Below, in pieces: positions 42,855 to 51,471 of a stretch of 64,000 bases of DNA (position 1 is its first letter; each line of letters begins with the position of its first letter). The notes beneath the pieces are model-generated. The model was not told the DNA's origin. It saw only the letters and a list, made by a program, of their open reading frames with translations, and did not search any database. The DNA lies in contig JAJYQA010000035.1 of NCBI GenBank assembly GCA_021794835.1, positions 1-64,000 of the forward strand, in the 5' to 3' direction. Source of the DNA: Actinomycetes bacterium. GTDB lineage: Bacteria; Actinomycetota; Aquicultoria; Aquicultorales; Aquicultoraceae. Made by a program: the position numbers and the translations under genes.

Positions 42855-43406
42855 ATGGCTGAAGAAAAAGCTGTAGCACAAAGAAAAGAGGCTTCTCAGG
42901 CTTCTCAGGAACAAGAGGAAGTCCAAAAAGCTAAGAAAGAAAAAGGCCCAGGCCTACTCTCAAAGATAGGTTTTCTTAGGATACCAATTCTTTTTATTGT
43001 AGTTGCCGTCCTTGCAGCTGGGACGGCCCTAGTTGTAACCAAAGTTGCCCAGGGCAGTGCTGTAACTAAAAAAGGGGATGCAAAAGCGCAGAAGAAAGAC
43101 CAGCTTGGGAAATTTATAACCCTTGATCCGTTTACGGTAAATCTCGCCGGTGGGCAGAACTATCTGCAGACCGCAATTGCTTTTGAGATCGATAGCAAGA
43201 ACACCGAGCTGGAGAATGAGTTAAACGACAGGAAGCCGCAGATTAGCGACGCCATTATAACTATCCTTTCCTCAAAATCGATGGGCGATATCTCTAGCAA
43301 CCAGGGGAGGGAAAAGCTTAAAGCTGAGATTAAAAAGGCGGTAGACTCTCTACTTAGCTATGGTAAAATTGAACGTGTCTACTTTACTACGTTCATTATG
43401 CAGTAA
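42855..43406 (+). CDS. fliL: Flagellar basal body protein FliL
   Basis: 183 residues from ATG 42855. Charged cytoplasmic N-terminus, membrane helix ~43-62 (IPILFIVVAVLAAGTALVV), and the FliL domain (FITLDPFTVNLAGGQNYLQT, IVTILSS-type end and KIERVYFTTFIMQ). FliL stabilises stators. It follows flbD directly; the motA/motB pair usually in between is missing. Confidence 0.93.
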   Translation: MAEEKAVAQRKEASQASQEQEEVQKAKKEKGPGLLSKIGFLRIPILFIVVAVLAAGTALVVTKVAQGSAVTKKGDAKAQKKDQLGKFITLDPFTVNLAGGQNYLQTAIAFEIDSKNTELENELNDRKPQISDAIITILSSKSMGDISSNQGREKLKAEIKKAVDSLLSYGKIERVYFTTFIMQ

Positions 43407-43438
43407 TATTCTTACCATGGATACAGTAGGAGTTGGTT

Positions 43439-44428
43439 ATGGCTGGAACGCTTACACAAGAGGAAATTAACGCGCTCTTGTCTACAACATCAACGGAGCA
43501 GTTAGAGAGCGTTAGGAACAAACCTACCGCTGCGGCGACTAATGCAAAACATGTCCGGATCTATAATTTCCGTCACCCCGACAAATTTTCTAAAAGTCAC
43601 TTAAGTACTATGGAGCTTATCTATGAAGGCTTCTCACGTCACTTAAAGACCGTCCTTTTTGTCTATATCCGCCAAAGCATTAATTTTAGCCTTGCATCGG
43701 TTGAGCAGCAGTCATTTGAGGAGTATGTAGAGTCGCTTTCAACGCCAAGCTCGCTAATTACTTTTAAAATGAAAGGACTCCACGGCAGTGCAGTGCTGGA
43801 GATAGGCCCAGAGCTTACGTTTCTTATACTGGATAGGCTGCTCGGTGGGACGGGAAACCAGCCAACTAAAGTCAGGGATTTAACCGAGATTGAGCAGGTT
43901 ATTATACGAAAAGTTGCTGAAAGGATTCTTATGGCATTTAGGATGGCTTGGTCTGAAATCCATGATATTGAACCTTCTATCGAGGCACTCGAGACAAACC
44001 CTCAGCTCTTACAAGTTGTCCCCCCAAATGAGATCGTAGCAATCGCAACTCTTGAAGTAAGGATAGGCGAGGCGACCGGAGCTATGAGTGTTTGTCTCCC
44101 TTACCTTACGCTTGAGACAATAATGCCTAAACTTACTAGGCAGGTTTGGTTCTCCGCCAAGTTTGAGCACCAAAATGGTGATGAGGTGGAAAACCACAAA
44201 ATAAAAGAAAATATTAACCAGGTACGGCTTCCCGTTTCAGTTGAACTTGGGAGGGCTAAAATAAGTGTTAAAGACTTGCTTCAATTAAAACCGGGCGATT
44301 CAATTCAGCTGGATACGCCCGCTAATCACGACGTTAGGGTTTTAGTTAACGGCAAAGTTAAATTCTATGCGCAACCAGGAGTTATCGGAAAGAGATTAGC
44401 AGTAAAGGCCACTAAAGTAGCTACTTAA
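43439..44428 (+). CDS. fliM: Flagellar motor switch protein FliM
   Basis: 329 residues from ATG 43439 (GGAG six bases upstream). The N-terminal CheY-binding type motif is altered to GTLTQEEINALLS. FliM middle domain (IYNFRHPDKFSKSHLSTMEL, LEIGPELTFLILDRLLGGTG) and C-terminal SpoA domain (VSVELGRAKISVKDLLQLKP-GDSIQL) are present. Part of the rotor C-ring. Confidence 0.96.
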   Translation: MAGTLTQEEINALLSTTSTEQLESVRNKPTAAATNAKHVRIYNFRHPDKFSKSHLSTMELIYEGFSRHLKTVLFVYIRQSINFSLASVEQQSFEEYVESLSTPSSLITFKMKGLHGSAVLEIGPELTFLILDRLLGGTGNQPTKVRDLTEIEQVIIRKVAERILMAFRMAWSEIHDIEPSIEALETNPQLLQVVPPNEIVAIATLEVRIGEATGAMSVCLPYLTLETIMPKLTRQVWFSAKFEHQNGDEVENHKIKENINQVRLPVSVELGRAKISVKDLLQLKPGDSIQLDTPANHDVRVLVNGKVKFYAQPGVIGKRLAVKATKVAT

Positions 44429-44439
44429 GGAGTCGCCCT

Positions 44440-45525
44440 ATGAAAGATGAAAAACCAGATGCAGCAGAGTTCTCAGAAATAGAAAAAAGTGCTGTCGGTG
44501 AAATATGCGACCTAATTATCTCATCCCTAGCAAAAGCTTTTGGCGAAAGACTCGGCGCAGATGTTGGGGTGAATCCGTCTATAGTCGAGCCATTAGAATT
44601 GGAAGGGGTAACCAGCAAGATAACCGCACCTGTTTTGCTTATCCAGCTAAGTTTAAGGCTGGCAATCGAGGGCAACCTCTTTATGTTTGTCAGCGGAGAC
44701 GGCCTTCCGAGGATTTTTGATGCCGCAATCCCCGAGGACGCCAAAGAAGTGGGAGCTGACGATGAGGTAATACTTAATGGACTAAAGGAGATTACAAACG
44801 GCGCGGTATCCGAGGCGTTTACGAACTTCGCCCAGAGCATGGGCCGTGAGATAAGCTGTCTGGTGACCGATATTGTTGTGCTGCAGGATGAATCCGGTTT
44901 TAAAAGCATCGATTCTCTCTATCCTGACGGCAACCTCTTATATGCAGCGGCAGCTTTAAGTCTGCCGGGCGGAGAAGTAAATGCCGGCTTCTTGCTCCCC
45001 ATAAGTCTAAGTAGCCAGATGATTGAGCTGTTGCTAAGCGAACAGCCTCCGGTGGAAGAGGGAGCCCCGGATGCTGGAGCTGGTTCGGACGATTCCGAGG
45101 AACAGCCGGCCGTGTCCGAACTTGTCCAAGAAGAATATGGGCTAGGTGAACCGGTGGGTGAAGCGGAGGCCGGTAGGGTAGGTGAACCGCCTCAGCTGCA
45201 AGAAATCGAACATGATGTGCAACCAGCTAAATTCGGCGCGATAGGTGTTGGAGATGGCGAGCCGGGCACGAGCAATATATCACTTCTTTTAGATGTAATG
45301 CTTGATGCCTCGATTGAGCTGGGCAAGACCCAGATGGCAATTGAAGAGATTTTAAAACTGGCTAAGGGTTCGGTTATTGAGCTTGATAAGCTTGCCTCTG
45401 AGCCAGTTGATTTTTTAGTGAACGGCAAAGTAATAGCACGCGGTGAAGTTGTGGTAATCGACGATAACTTCGGCATAAGGATAACCGAAATCCTTAGCCA
45501 GAGGGCCCGGCTGGAGAGCCTCTAG
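44440..45525 (+). CDS. fliY: Motor switch phosphatase/switch protein FliY (CheC-like plus FliN domain)
   Basis: 361 residues. CheC-like N-terminal half (EIEKSAVGEICDLIISSLAK, VILNGLKEITNGAVSEAFTN), an acidic linker (~205-270), then a SpoA/FliN domain (LLLDVMLDASIELGKTQMAI, VDFLVNGKVIARGEVVVIDD-NFGIRI). This fusion is the FliY form found in Gram-positive lineages and would dephosphorylate CheY-P and build the C-ring. It is the last flagellar gene here; fliO/P/Q/R and flhB/A do not follow. Confidence 0.92.
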   Translation: MKDEKPDAAEFSEIEKSAVGEICDLIISSLAKAFGERLGADVGVNPSIVEPLELEGVTSKITAPVLLIQLSLRLAIEGNLFMFVSGDGLPRIFDAAIPEDAKEVGADDEVILNGLKEITNGAVSEAFTNFAQSMGREISCLVTDIVVLQDESGFKSIDSLYPDGNLLYAAAALSLPGGEVNAGFLLPISLSSQMIELLLSEQPPVEEGAPDAGAGSDDSEEQPAVSELVQEEYGLGEPVGEAEAGRVGEPPQLQEIEHDVQPAKFGAIGVGDGEPGTSNISLLLDVMLDASIELGKTQMAIEEILKLAKGSVIELDKLASEPVDFLVNGKVIARGEVVVIDDNFGIRITEILSQRARLESL

Positions 45526-45579
45526 GGAATTTTGCAAATCCGGTATAGTTTTTTTTGGTTCGTGCCGATACCTTTAGAT

Positions 45580-45657
45580 GAGGAAGGGCTCAGACTCTCA
45601 TCTCTAAAAGCTCTCCTTTTAGGGTTTCCGGTTTGTCCTGCTGCCGAGCTCTTCCTC
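45580..45657 (+). terminator. Long inverted repeat after fliY
   Basis: GAGGAAGGGCTC (45580-45591) pairs with GAGCTCTTCCTC (45646-45657), with one G.T. It marks the end of the flagellar message; a run of T lies near. The rest of the gap 45526-45832 holds no supported gene. Confidence 0.45.
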
Positions 45658-45832
45658 CCCCTATCTAATCTGCAATATTTTCTGATCATCCTTCCACCTA
45701 TTAATTTATCCTACAAGCCCATATTTTTAATAAAAAACAAGCATTCGTTTCGGTAAATAAATTGCGTGGTGTATGTTGCCAAAATTCTGTAAAATATGAT
45801 TAGTAAGTAACTTTTCGTATGAAGCAGGGGAA

Positions 45833-46426
45833 ATGGTTACCAAGTCGCGCGCTAAATCAGCAATAATCAATGGGCTAATTATAGCATTAGCTCTGGTTTT
45901 CTGCCTATCGGCTATATTTATTGTACTGGCCCTCGAATTTGACAAAAAGACCGACCATCATGATCAGGCTAAAGACAAAGGGCTTTTAGGGGTGCTGGTG
46001 TCATCGGGGGAGAAGCAGGGGCAAACAAGCAAAAACACCAGTCCGCTATCCGGTTTTCCGGATAGTATTCCGGGATATAACCAGGTTGCCGAAAGCGTTG
46101 GGCCTCAATTGAGCTCGCGCACTTATATGCCGGTAGATTTAGCAAGCGTGGTTGATTCTATGACTGCCTCAATCCAGCAATACAGGGCAGATACTGAGGC
46201 AGCAGAGGCAGTTTATCAGCTGAGGTACAGTTATATCTATGATCACCAGCTAATATGGATGAGGATGCAGGGGACAGAGACCTTTTACGGAGACGATCGC
46301 GTTAGTTACGCTGTGATTGCCTGGTCGCAGGGAAATCAAATGGTCAAGATATTGGCCAAAGTAAAGGCGGGCAATTCTACCGGAGCTTTGCTTGGACCGC
46401 TTATGGATGCGGCCAAAGAGTTCTAA
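45833..46426 (+). CDS. Single-pass membrane protein of unknown function
   Basis: 197 residues. One membrane helix at ~11-33 (AIINGLIIALALVFCLSAIF) and an extracytoplasmic region with a Gly/Ser-rich linker and a C-terminal helical/beta part (TASIQQYRADTEAAEAVYQL, VSYAVIAWSQGNQMVKILAK). GCAGGGG precedes the ATG. I recognise no family. It stands alone between fliY and a terminator. Confidence 0.7.
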   Translation: MVTKSRAKSAIINGLIIALALVFCLSAIFIVLALEFDKKTDHHDQAKDKGLLGVLVSSGEKQGQTSKNTSPLSGFPDSIPGYNQVAESVGPQLSSRTYMPVDLASVVDSMTASIQQYRADTEAAEAVYQLRYSYIYDHQLIWMRMQGTETFYGDDRVSYAVIAWSQGNQMVKILAKVKAGNSTGALLGPLMDAAKEF

Positions 46427-46607
46427 TCCTTGCCGATTTAGGTTAGGGTGTTCTTTTGCGATAATTTTATCTACTATTCCAATGTAAAAACTAGATATTA
46501 GCGTTGACCCATATAGAGTAATTGTTTAAAATAGTAAGTAACAATTATTTCAATCTTAAGGGATTTACGGTAACTAAGCTGGTAATATATAGTGGATCAG
46601 TGGAATG

Positions 46608-46644
46608 TAATGAGTCATAAAATTAAGAATTTTATGACTCATTA
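46608..46644 (+). terminator. Perfect 17-bp stem hairpin
   Basis: TAATGAGTCATAAAATT-AAG-AATTTTATGACTCATTA. It is the strongest hairpin in the window by length; GC content is low and no long T-run follows. It may terminate the preceding gene but also overlaps the start of a possible pseudogene. Confidence 0.6.
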
Positions 46645-46828
46645 TCCTTATTGCCATCGTAATAATTCTTCTTTCAGTCGTTGGGGTTATCCTTGAGCAG
46701 GGCACTAAAGTCCGGCTGTAAATAAGGACAGCCTTGATTTCAGCACAAAAGCTTCTTTAAAAAAGACAATTTTTGCTAAAAGTTGGTGGGAAAAACCGCT
46801 TGCAGATATGGCAATTACTACCAATTAA
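46610..46828 (+). pseudogene. Possible frameshifted small membrane protein gene
   Basis: ATG 46610 opens MSHKIKNFM. In the next frame a membrane-like stretch follows (LIILIAIVIILLSVVGVILE), and after a second shift near 46716 a charged tail (DSLDFSTKASLKKTIFAKSW, WEKPLADMAITTN) ends at TAA 46826-46828. Two frameshifts are needed to join the parts. Protein-like composition in three consecutive pieces suggests a decayed gene, but this is a reading by eye. Confidence 0.3.
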
Positions 46829-46910
46829 TGTTATATTGGTATTGCAAGCTTGATAGTTGCTGGCTTATTTAGTTTACCAGAGGTCATGGTTCATAAGCTG
46901 GAGGTGCGAA

Positions 46911-47147
46911 ATGGACGTTTATGACCTAAGCGGTAAAAGAAAAAATGCCTGCTCAAACCTGAGAAGATGTCCGGCTAGTTATTACCATAACTGCAGTGCC
47001 TATAAAAAAGGGCTGAATTGCTGGGATGTGGAGGATGTTCCGTGCTGCAGGAGAAATGATAAAAGCCGTTGCTCGTCTTGTACACTTTTTCGTGCGTACC
47101 TTTTTGGATCAACTACACAAACATACCCACGTACAACCAGTAATTAG
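46911..47147 (+). CDS. Cysteine-rich small protein
   Basis: 78 residues from ATG 46911, with GGAGGTG upstream. Nine cysteines in the order C-x5-C, then C, C-W, CC and C-x2-C (KSRCSSCTLF) suggest a metal or Fe-S site. The region CWDVEDVPCCRRNDKSRC is the core. It is cytoplasmic in type and followed by a clear terminator. Family not recognised with confidence. Confidence 0.65.
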   Translation: MDVYDLSGKRKNACSNLRRCPASYYHNCSAYKKGLNCWDVEDVPCCRRNDKSRCSSCTLFRAYLFGSTTQTYPRTTSN

Positions 47148-47219
47148 CATAAGCTAATCTTGAAGGATTTTTTGGAGAGTCTGAGCCAATAGGAACTAAA
47201 TATAGAATGCTGGGTCACT

Positions 47220-47251
47220 GGCTAGATTCCAACTATAGCTGGAATCTAGCC
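47220..47251 (+). terminator. Terminator after the cysteine-rich gene
   Basis: GGCTAGATTCCA-ACTATAGC-TGGAATCTAGCC is a perfect 12-bp stem followed by TTTAG and a T-rich stretch. Its presence argues that the next gene starts downstream of it. Confidence 0.8.
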
Positions 47252-47362
47252 TTTAGTCCTTTTTCAACCTCGCTTGGCACCTGTAATTTTCATCAATCTT
47301 CTTCTGATTCCTGGCTTCTGATTCCTGATTTCTGTATCCTGATATTATCAACCGGTGTTTTT

Positions 47363-48007
47363 TTGGAGGCAGAGCTGGAGCTCATCACTATTTTCTCAAC
47401 CGCACTAGTAATCGCACTTTCGGGGGCTATGATGCCCGGACCTTTGTTTACCGTTGCAATAAGCGAGGCCACGAAGAAAGGTCAGAGAGCTGCTATGATG
47501 CTTGTCGTGGGGCACTCAGCATTAGAGTTTATTCTTGTAGTTGGTTTTACCTTCGGCCTTTATACCGTTCTTAAAAATCCCATAATTACAAGATTTATAG
47601 GTGTGGTTGGGGGAGGGTTTTTGCTCTGGATGGGCTATGGTATTATCGCCGATACGTACCGAGGGCGGGTGTCCTTAAATCTTAACCCAACCGACAGGCA
47701 ACTTAAGATTGACCCGGTTTTTGAGGGTGTTACGACAAGCATGTCTAATCCCTATTGGACTATCTGGTGGGCCACCATCGGTGCAAAGTATCTTTTAGAT
47801 TCGCTAAAACATGGAATACCGGGGTTGACCTCCTTCTACTTTGGACACATCCTTGGAGACTTTCTCTGGTATGGGACGATTGCCTATATCGTCGTGACGG
47901 GGAAGAGGTTTGTTACCGATCGCATCTATCGGGACGTGCTTTTTGTTTGCGGCTTATTTTTAGTGTTTTTAGCTGTTGCCTTTATCTTCAATATTCGCTT
48001 GTTTTAG
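47363..48007 (+). CDS. LysE/RhtB-family translocator
   Basis: About 214 residues from TTG 47363. The frame is open back to 47207 but that part crosses a terminator and a CTTCTGATTCCTG-type repeat, so it is left out. Five or six membrane helices; LysE features ALSGAMMPGPLFTVAISEAT-KKG, VGGGFLLWMGYGII, and SMSNPYWTIWWATIGAKYL. The family exports amino acids or related small metabolites. Start confidence is modest. Confidence 0.85.
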   Translation: MEAELELITIFSTALVIALSGAMMPGPLFTVAISEATKKGQRAAMMLVVGHSALEFILVVGFTFGLYTVLKNPIITRFIGVVGGGFLLWMGYGIIADTYRGRVSLNLNPTDRQLKIDPVFEGVTTSMSNPYWTIWWATIGAKYLLDSLKHGIPGLTSFYFGHILGDFLWYGTIAYIVVTGKRFVTDRIYRDVLFVCGLFLVFLAVAFIFNIRLF

Positions 48008-48036
48008 CAACCGATATTGCACTCAACAGCAGTTAC

Positions 48037-48065
48037 TTTGACTTATAAACTGGCAGAGCGTATTA
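48037..48065 (+). promoter_or_regulatory. Sigma-A-type promoter for the binding-protein gene
   Basis: TTGACT-N17-TATTAT, with ideal spacing, 88 bases upstream of the GTG start at 48153. Confidence 0.65.
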
Positions 48066-48152
48066 TAAGAAGTCAAGTTGTGATTGAGCATATAATCACA
48101 AGATATCCGTTTTTGATATCGTATGTTTTCTTAGGGGAAGTTAGGAGGCACT

Positions 48153-49307
48153 GTGTCAAGACGTCTATTTGCTTTTTCAGCCATCGTTTCTTTGTTTATC
48201 CTTGCTTTATCCGGTTGTTCAAAGCCGGTGCCCCCACAAGGTGGTTTTGAAAAGCCGATAAGTATCGGCCTAATTCTGCCTATGAAGGGCAATTATGCGA
48301 CTTATGGGACACTTTGTAAAAACTCGATTGACTTAGCTGTTGACGCAGTAAATAATAATGGTGGTATTTCCGGACGCAAGCTTGAGATACTAGCGGGGGA
48401 TGATGCGTCCAACGGCAACATTGCAAAGAGTATTGCCGAGCAGTATGTTATAGTACAAAAGGTTTCCGCTATTGTAGGTCCATATACTAGTCAATCGGCG
48501 ATGGAGGCAGCACCTTCCGTGGATAAAGGCGGTGTGCCGATGGTGGCCATTCGCGCGTCAGACCCGTCTATTACGCAAGTAGGCAAGTATATTTTTAGGG
48601 CTTGTTACGTAAGCACGTACCAGGGTACCATCTTGGGCTGCTTCGCCGGTCATGACCTTGGGCTTAAAAGGGCCGCAGTAATTTATAATAGCAGCGATCC
48701 AAATTCTAAAACACTGATCGATAACTTTAAAAAAGAGTTTGCGAAGTTCGGAGGAGTTTTGGTTAGTGAAAAGTCCTATGATATGAATACGACCGACTAT
48801 ACCACCCAGGTAAGTGAGGTGGCAAAGGCAAGCCCGGATGTTATCCTGCTGCCGGATTTTGAAGATAAAGCCGGCCTGATTATGAAGAAGGCTTCCGAGA
48901 TGGGGGTTAAGGCTACATTCCTGGGTACTGACCTTTGGGATCCCGCGAACCTAGTTAAGGTCGCTGGCGACGCCGCTGTGGGAAGCTACTTTACGGCTCA
49001 TTTCTCGCCCGATGACCCCGACAAGAAAGTACAGGAGTTTGTTTCTCTCTACAAAGATGAATACGGGACGAAGCCGGGAGAATCGGCAGCGCTTAGCTAT
49101 GATGCGATATCGCTGGTTATTGAGGCCATCAAGCAAGCCAACTCCGATAACCCCGCGAAGATAAGAGAGGCGCTAGCCGACCTGAAAAATTTCAGGGGTG
49201 TCACCGGCATGTTTAGTTTTGATAAGGATAGGAATCCTAAAAAGGGCGGAATAATCATGAAAGTTGAACCGAACGCCCAGGTGTTTGTAAAACATATTAA
49301 GCCATAG
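48153..49307 (+). CDS. Branched-chain-amino-acid-type ABC substrate-binding lipoprotein
   Basis: 384 residues. Lipobox LSGC at ~residue 22. Periplasmic-binding fold type I (LivJ-like): ISIGLILPMKGNYATYGTLC, INNNGGISGRKLEIL-type segment DAVNNNGGISGRKLEILAGD, VSAIVGPYTSQSAMEAAPSV and LSYDAISLVIEAIKQA. No permease or ATPase genes follow, so it would be an orphan binding protein or serve a distant transporter. AGGAGG precedes the GTG. Confidence 0.9.
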   Translation: MSRRLFAFSAIVSLFILALSGCSKPVPPQGGFEKPISIGLILPMKGNYATYGTLCKNSIDLAVDAVNNNGGISGRKLEILAGDDASNGNIAKSIAEQYVIVQKVSAIVGPYTSQSAMEAAPSVDKGGVPMVAIRASDPSITQVGKYIFRACYVSTYQGTILGCFAGHDLGLKRAAVIYNSSDPNSKTLIDNFKKEFAKFGGVLVSEKSYDMNTTDYTTQVSEVAKASPDVILLPDFEDKAGLIMKKASEMGVKATFLGTDLWDPANLVKVAGDAAVGSYFTAHFSPDDPDKKVQEFVSLYKDEYGTKPGESAALSYDAISLVIEAIKQANSDNPAKIREALADLKNFRGVTGMFSFDKDRNPKKGGIIMKVEPNAQVFVKHIKP

Positions 49308-49316
49308 GTGATTTTT

Positions 49317-50708
49317 TTGGTCGAAGTCTGGTTTTTCGACCGTGTTTTAGCCACAATTCAAAAGTACCAGATGCTTGAGAAAGGCGATAAGATCCTGGTT
49401 GCAGTTTCCGGAGGACCCGACTCGGTCGCATTACTTCATTTTTTAAAGCAAATCGAACTGCTTTATAATCTAGAACTGCATGTTTTTCACCTTAATCACG
49501 AAATACGGGGGAAAGAAGCCGCCAAGGATGCGCAGTTTGTGGCGGGTTTTGCATCTAAGGTGGGCGTGTCGGCCACGCTCATGAGTTTTAATGTGCCTTT
49601 GCTGGCCGAGCGTGAGAAACTCTCCTTGGAGGAAGCAGCCCGCGAAGCCAGGTATAACTTAATGGACGAAGTTGCGGCAAAGTTTGTTGCCGACAAAATC
49701 GCCCTGGGCCACCACGCAAACGACCAAGTTGAGACGTTTTTAATGCGCCTTATAAGGGGCGCCGGTCTTGAGGGGTTAGGTTCTATTGCTCCGGTTAGGG
49801 ATAGCTATATTAGGCCGTTTATAGAAATCACCAAGGAAGACATCCTTCGCTATATCGAAGATAATGGGCTTGAATATAGAATAGATGCCTCAAATGAGGA
49901 TTTATCTATATTAAGAAATAAGATTAGACATGAGCTGATACCCCTTTTGGCTGAATACAACCCCCAGTTTGAGGGGTCGGTTCTCAAAACAATAGAGATT
50001 GTACGCGAGGACCAGTCGCACCTGGACGATATAACCACGGGGATTTTTGACTCGCTTGCCGACGCTGGCGATGGGTTTGTCCGTATCCCAATACAGGGAT
50101 TAATTGCCCAATCGACATCCCTTAGGCGACGGCTTGCGCGCAAGTGCATAAAATGGGTAAAATCCGATTTACATGGTATTGAGTTTAAGCATGTTGAAGC
50201 TATTCTGAACAGTCTTGAGACCGTACCGATACAGTTTGAGCTCGAGCTACCAGGAAAAATCATCGTATTTACAGAATATGAGCAGCTGGTTTTTGCGAAA
50301 AAGGAGCTTTTCGAGCCCGCTCTACTTGAGGAAACCAGGCTTAAGATTCCTGGGATTACCGTGGCCGCACCCTTGGGAATAGTGATTGAAGCTGATTATG
50401 TAAGCCCGCGTGAGCTTGAATTTGAAAGAAATGGCCGTGTCGCCCACCTGGATGCAGATAAAATTCCCGGCGAGCTTACAGTTCGTTCCCGAAAACCGGG
50501 TGATAGTTTTAAACCGTTTGGTATGACCGGGGAGAAAAAGCTTCAGGACTTTTTCGTCGACGAAAAAGTCCCTAGACGGGAACGCAACTCTGTTCCAATT
50601 GTTGGAGTGGGCAACAAAATCGTCTGGGTGGCTGGTTTTCGTATAGATGAGCGCTACCGGGTTACCGAGGATACGAAACGGGTGCTAATTTTAAGGATTA
50701 GGGACTAG
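49317..50708 (+). CDS. tilS: tRNA(Ile)-lysidine synthetase TilS
   Basis: 463 residues from TTG 49317 (AGGTGA five bases upstream; GTG 49308 also possible). PP-loop ATP motif VAVSGGPDSVALLHFL, then LGHHANDQVETFLMRLIRGAG, and the C-terminal TilS domain (LTVRSRKPGDSFKPFGMTGE-KKLQDFFVDEKVPRRERN). It modifies the C34 of tRNA-Ile(CAU) so that it reads AUA. The order tilS-hpt-ftsH is widely conserved in Gram-positives. Confidence 0.96.
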   Translation: MVEVWFFDRVLATIQKYQMLEKGDKILVAVSGGPDSVALLHFLKQIELLYNLELHVFHLNHEIRGKEAAKDAQFVAGFASKVGVSATLMSFNVPLLAEREKLSLEEAAREARYNLMDEVAAKFVADKIALGHHANDQVETFLMRLIRGAGLEGLGSIAPVRDSYIRPFIEITKEDILRYIEDNGLEYRIDASNEDLSILRNKIRHELIPLLAEYNPQFEGSVLKTIEIVREDQSHLDDITTGIFDSLADAGDGFVRIPIQGLIAQSTSLRRRLARKCIKWVKSDLHGIEFKHVEAILNSLETVPIQFELELPGKIIVFTEYEQLVFAKKELFEPALLEETRLKIPGITVAAPLGIVIEADYVSPRELEFERNGRVAHLDADKIPGELTVRSRKPGDSFKPFGMTGEKKLQDFFVDEKVPRRERNSVPIVGVGNKIVWVAGFRIDERYRVTEDTKRVLILRIRD

Positions 50709-50784
50709 CAATTTGGCCGTCCTGGTTACATCGCGGTGTGATTGGTGGTATAAAACAAGACGATTAAAGTTTGTAGGAGGCATG

Positions 50785-51360
50785 ATGAAGGCGAACATAG
50801 CTGAGAAGGTTCTGGCCGATGATATCGAGAAAGTTCTCTTAAGTTCTGAAGACATAAAGCGGCGGGTGGCTGAGCTTGGCCGACAGATTAGCGAGGACTA
50901 CAAAGATAAGGACGTTGTGCTTGTCGGTATCTTAAGGGGGGCGTTTGTTTTTCTTGCTGATCTTATACGGGAGATAAGCATACCTGTTGAGACCGATTTC
51001 ATTGCTATATCCAGCTATGGCTCTTCATCGACAACATCTGGTGTTGTTAGGATCCTAAAAGACTTGGATGAGGATATTGAGGGAAGGGATGTCTTAATTA
51101 TAGAAGACATTTTAGATACGGGACTTACTTTAAAGTACTTGGTAAAGAATTTAAGCTCAAGGCGGCCCGCAAGCCTTGAAATTTGCTCGTTTATTGTAAA
51201 AGAATGCAAGCAGAGTGTGGCGATAAGCTTAAAGTATTTAGGTTACACGGTCCCGAACCGGTTTGTGGTTGGCTATGGGCTGGATTATGCGCAAAGATAT
51301 AGAAATCTACCGTTTGTCGGGACGCTAAAGCCCTATGTATATGAGAGGGACGAGATATAA
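50785..51360 (+). CDS. hpt: Hypoxanthine phosphoribosyltransferase
   Basis: 191 residues from ATG 50785 (AGGAGG four bases upstream; ATG 50782 is adjacent). PRPP-binding motif VLIIEDILDTGLTLKYL, VLVGILRGAFVFLADLIREI and the C-terminal VVGYGLDYAQRYRNLPFVGT. It salvages hypoxanthine/guanine to IMP/GMP. It sits between tilS and ftsH. Confidence 0.96.
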   Translation: MKANIAEKVLADDIEKVLLSSEDIKRRVAELGRQISEDYKDKDVVLVGILRGAFVFLADLIREISIPVETDFIAISSYGSSSTTSGVVRILKDLDEDIEGRDVLIIEDILDTGLTLKYLVKNLSSRRPASLEICSFIVKECKQSVAISLKYLGYTVPNRFVVGYGLDYAQRYRNLPFVGTLKPYVYERDEI

Positions 51361-51471
51361 AGCCAGAAGCTTGTTTTGAAAGAGACGGCTGGATGGTTCG
51401 AATTAACATAAATTGTAGATGAACGTCGATTGTGATAGCATCTTTTTAGAAAAAGATGAGGGGGAACTTAG

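Noticed and set aside
45532..45756. 74-codon frame after fliY
   Set aside because: It crosses an inverted repeat, has no ribosome site, and its composition does not look like protein.
47207..47362. N-terminal extension of the LysE-family protein
   Set aside because: The segment overlaps a clear terminator and a CTTCTGATTCCTG repeat; the family starts at about the TTG at 47363.
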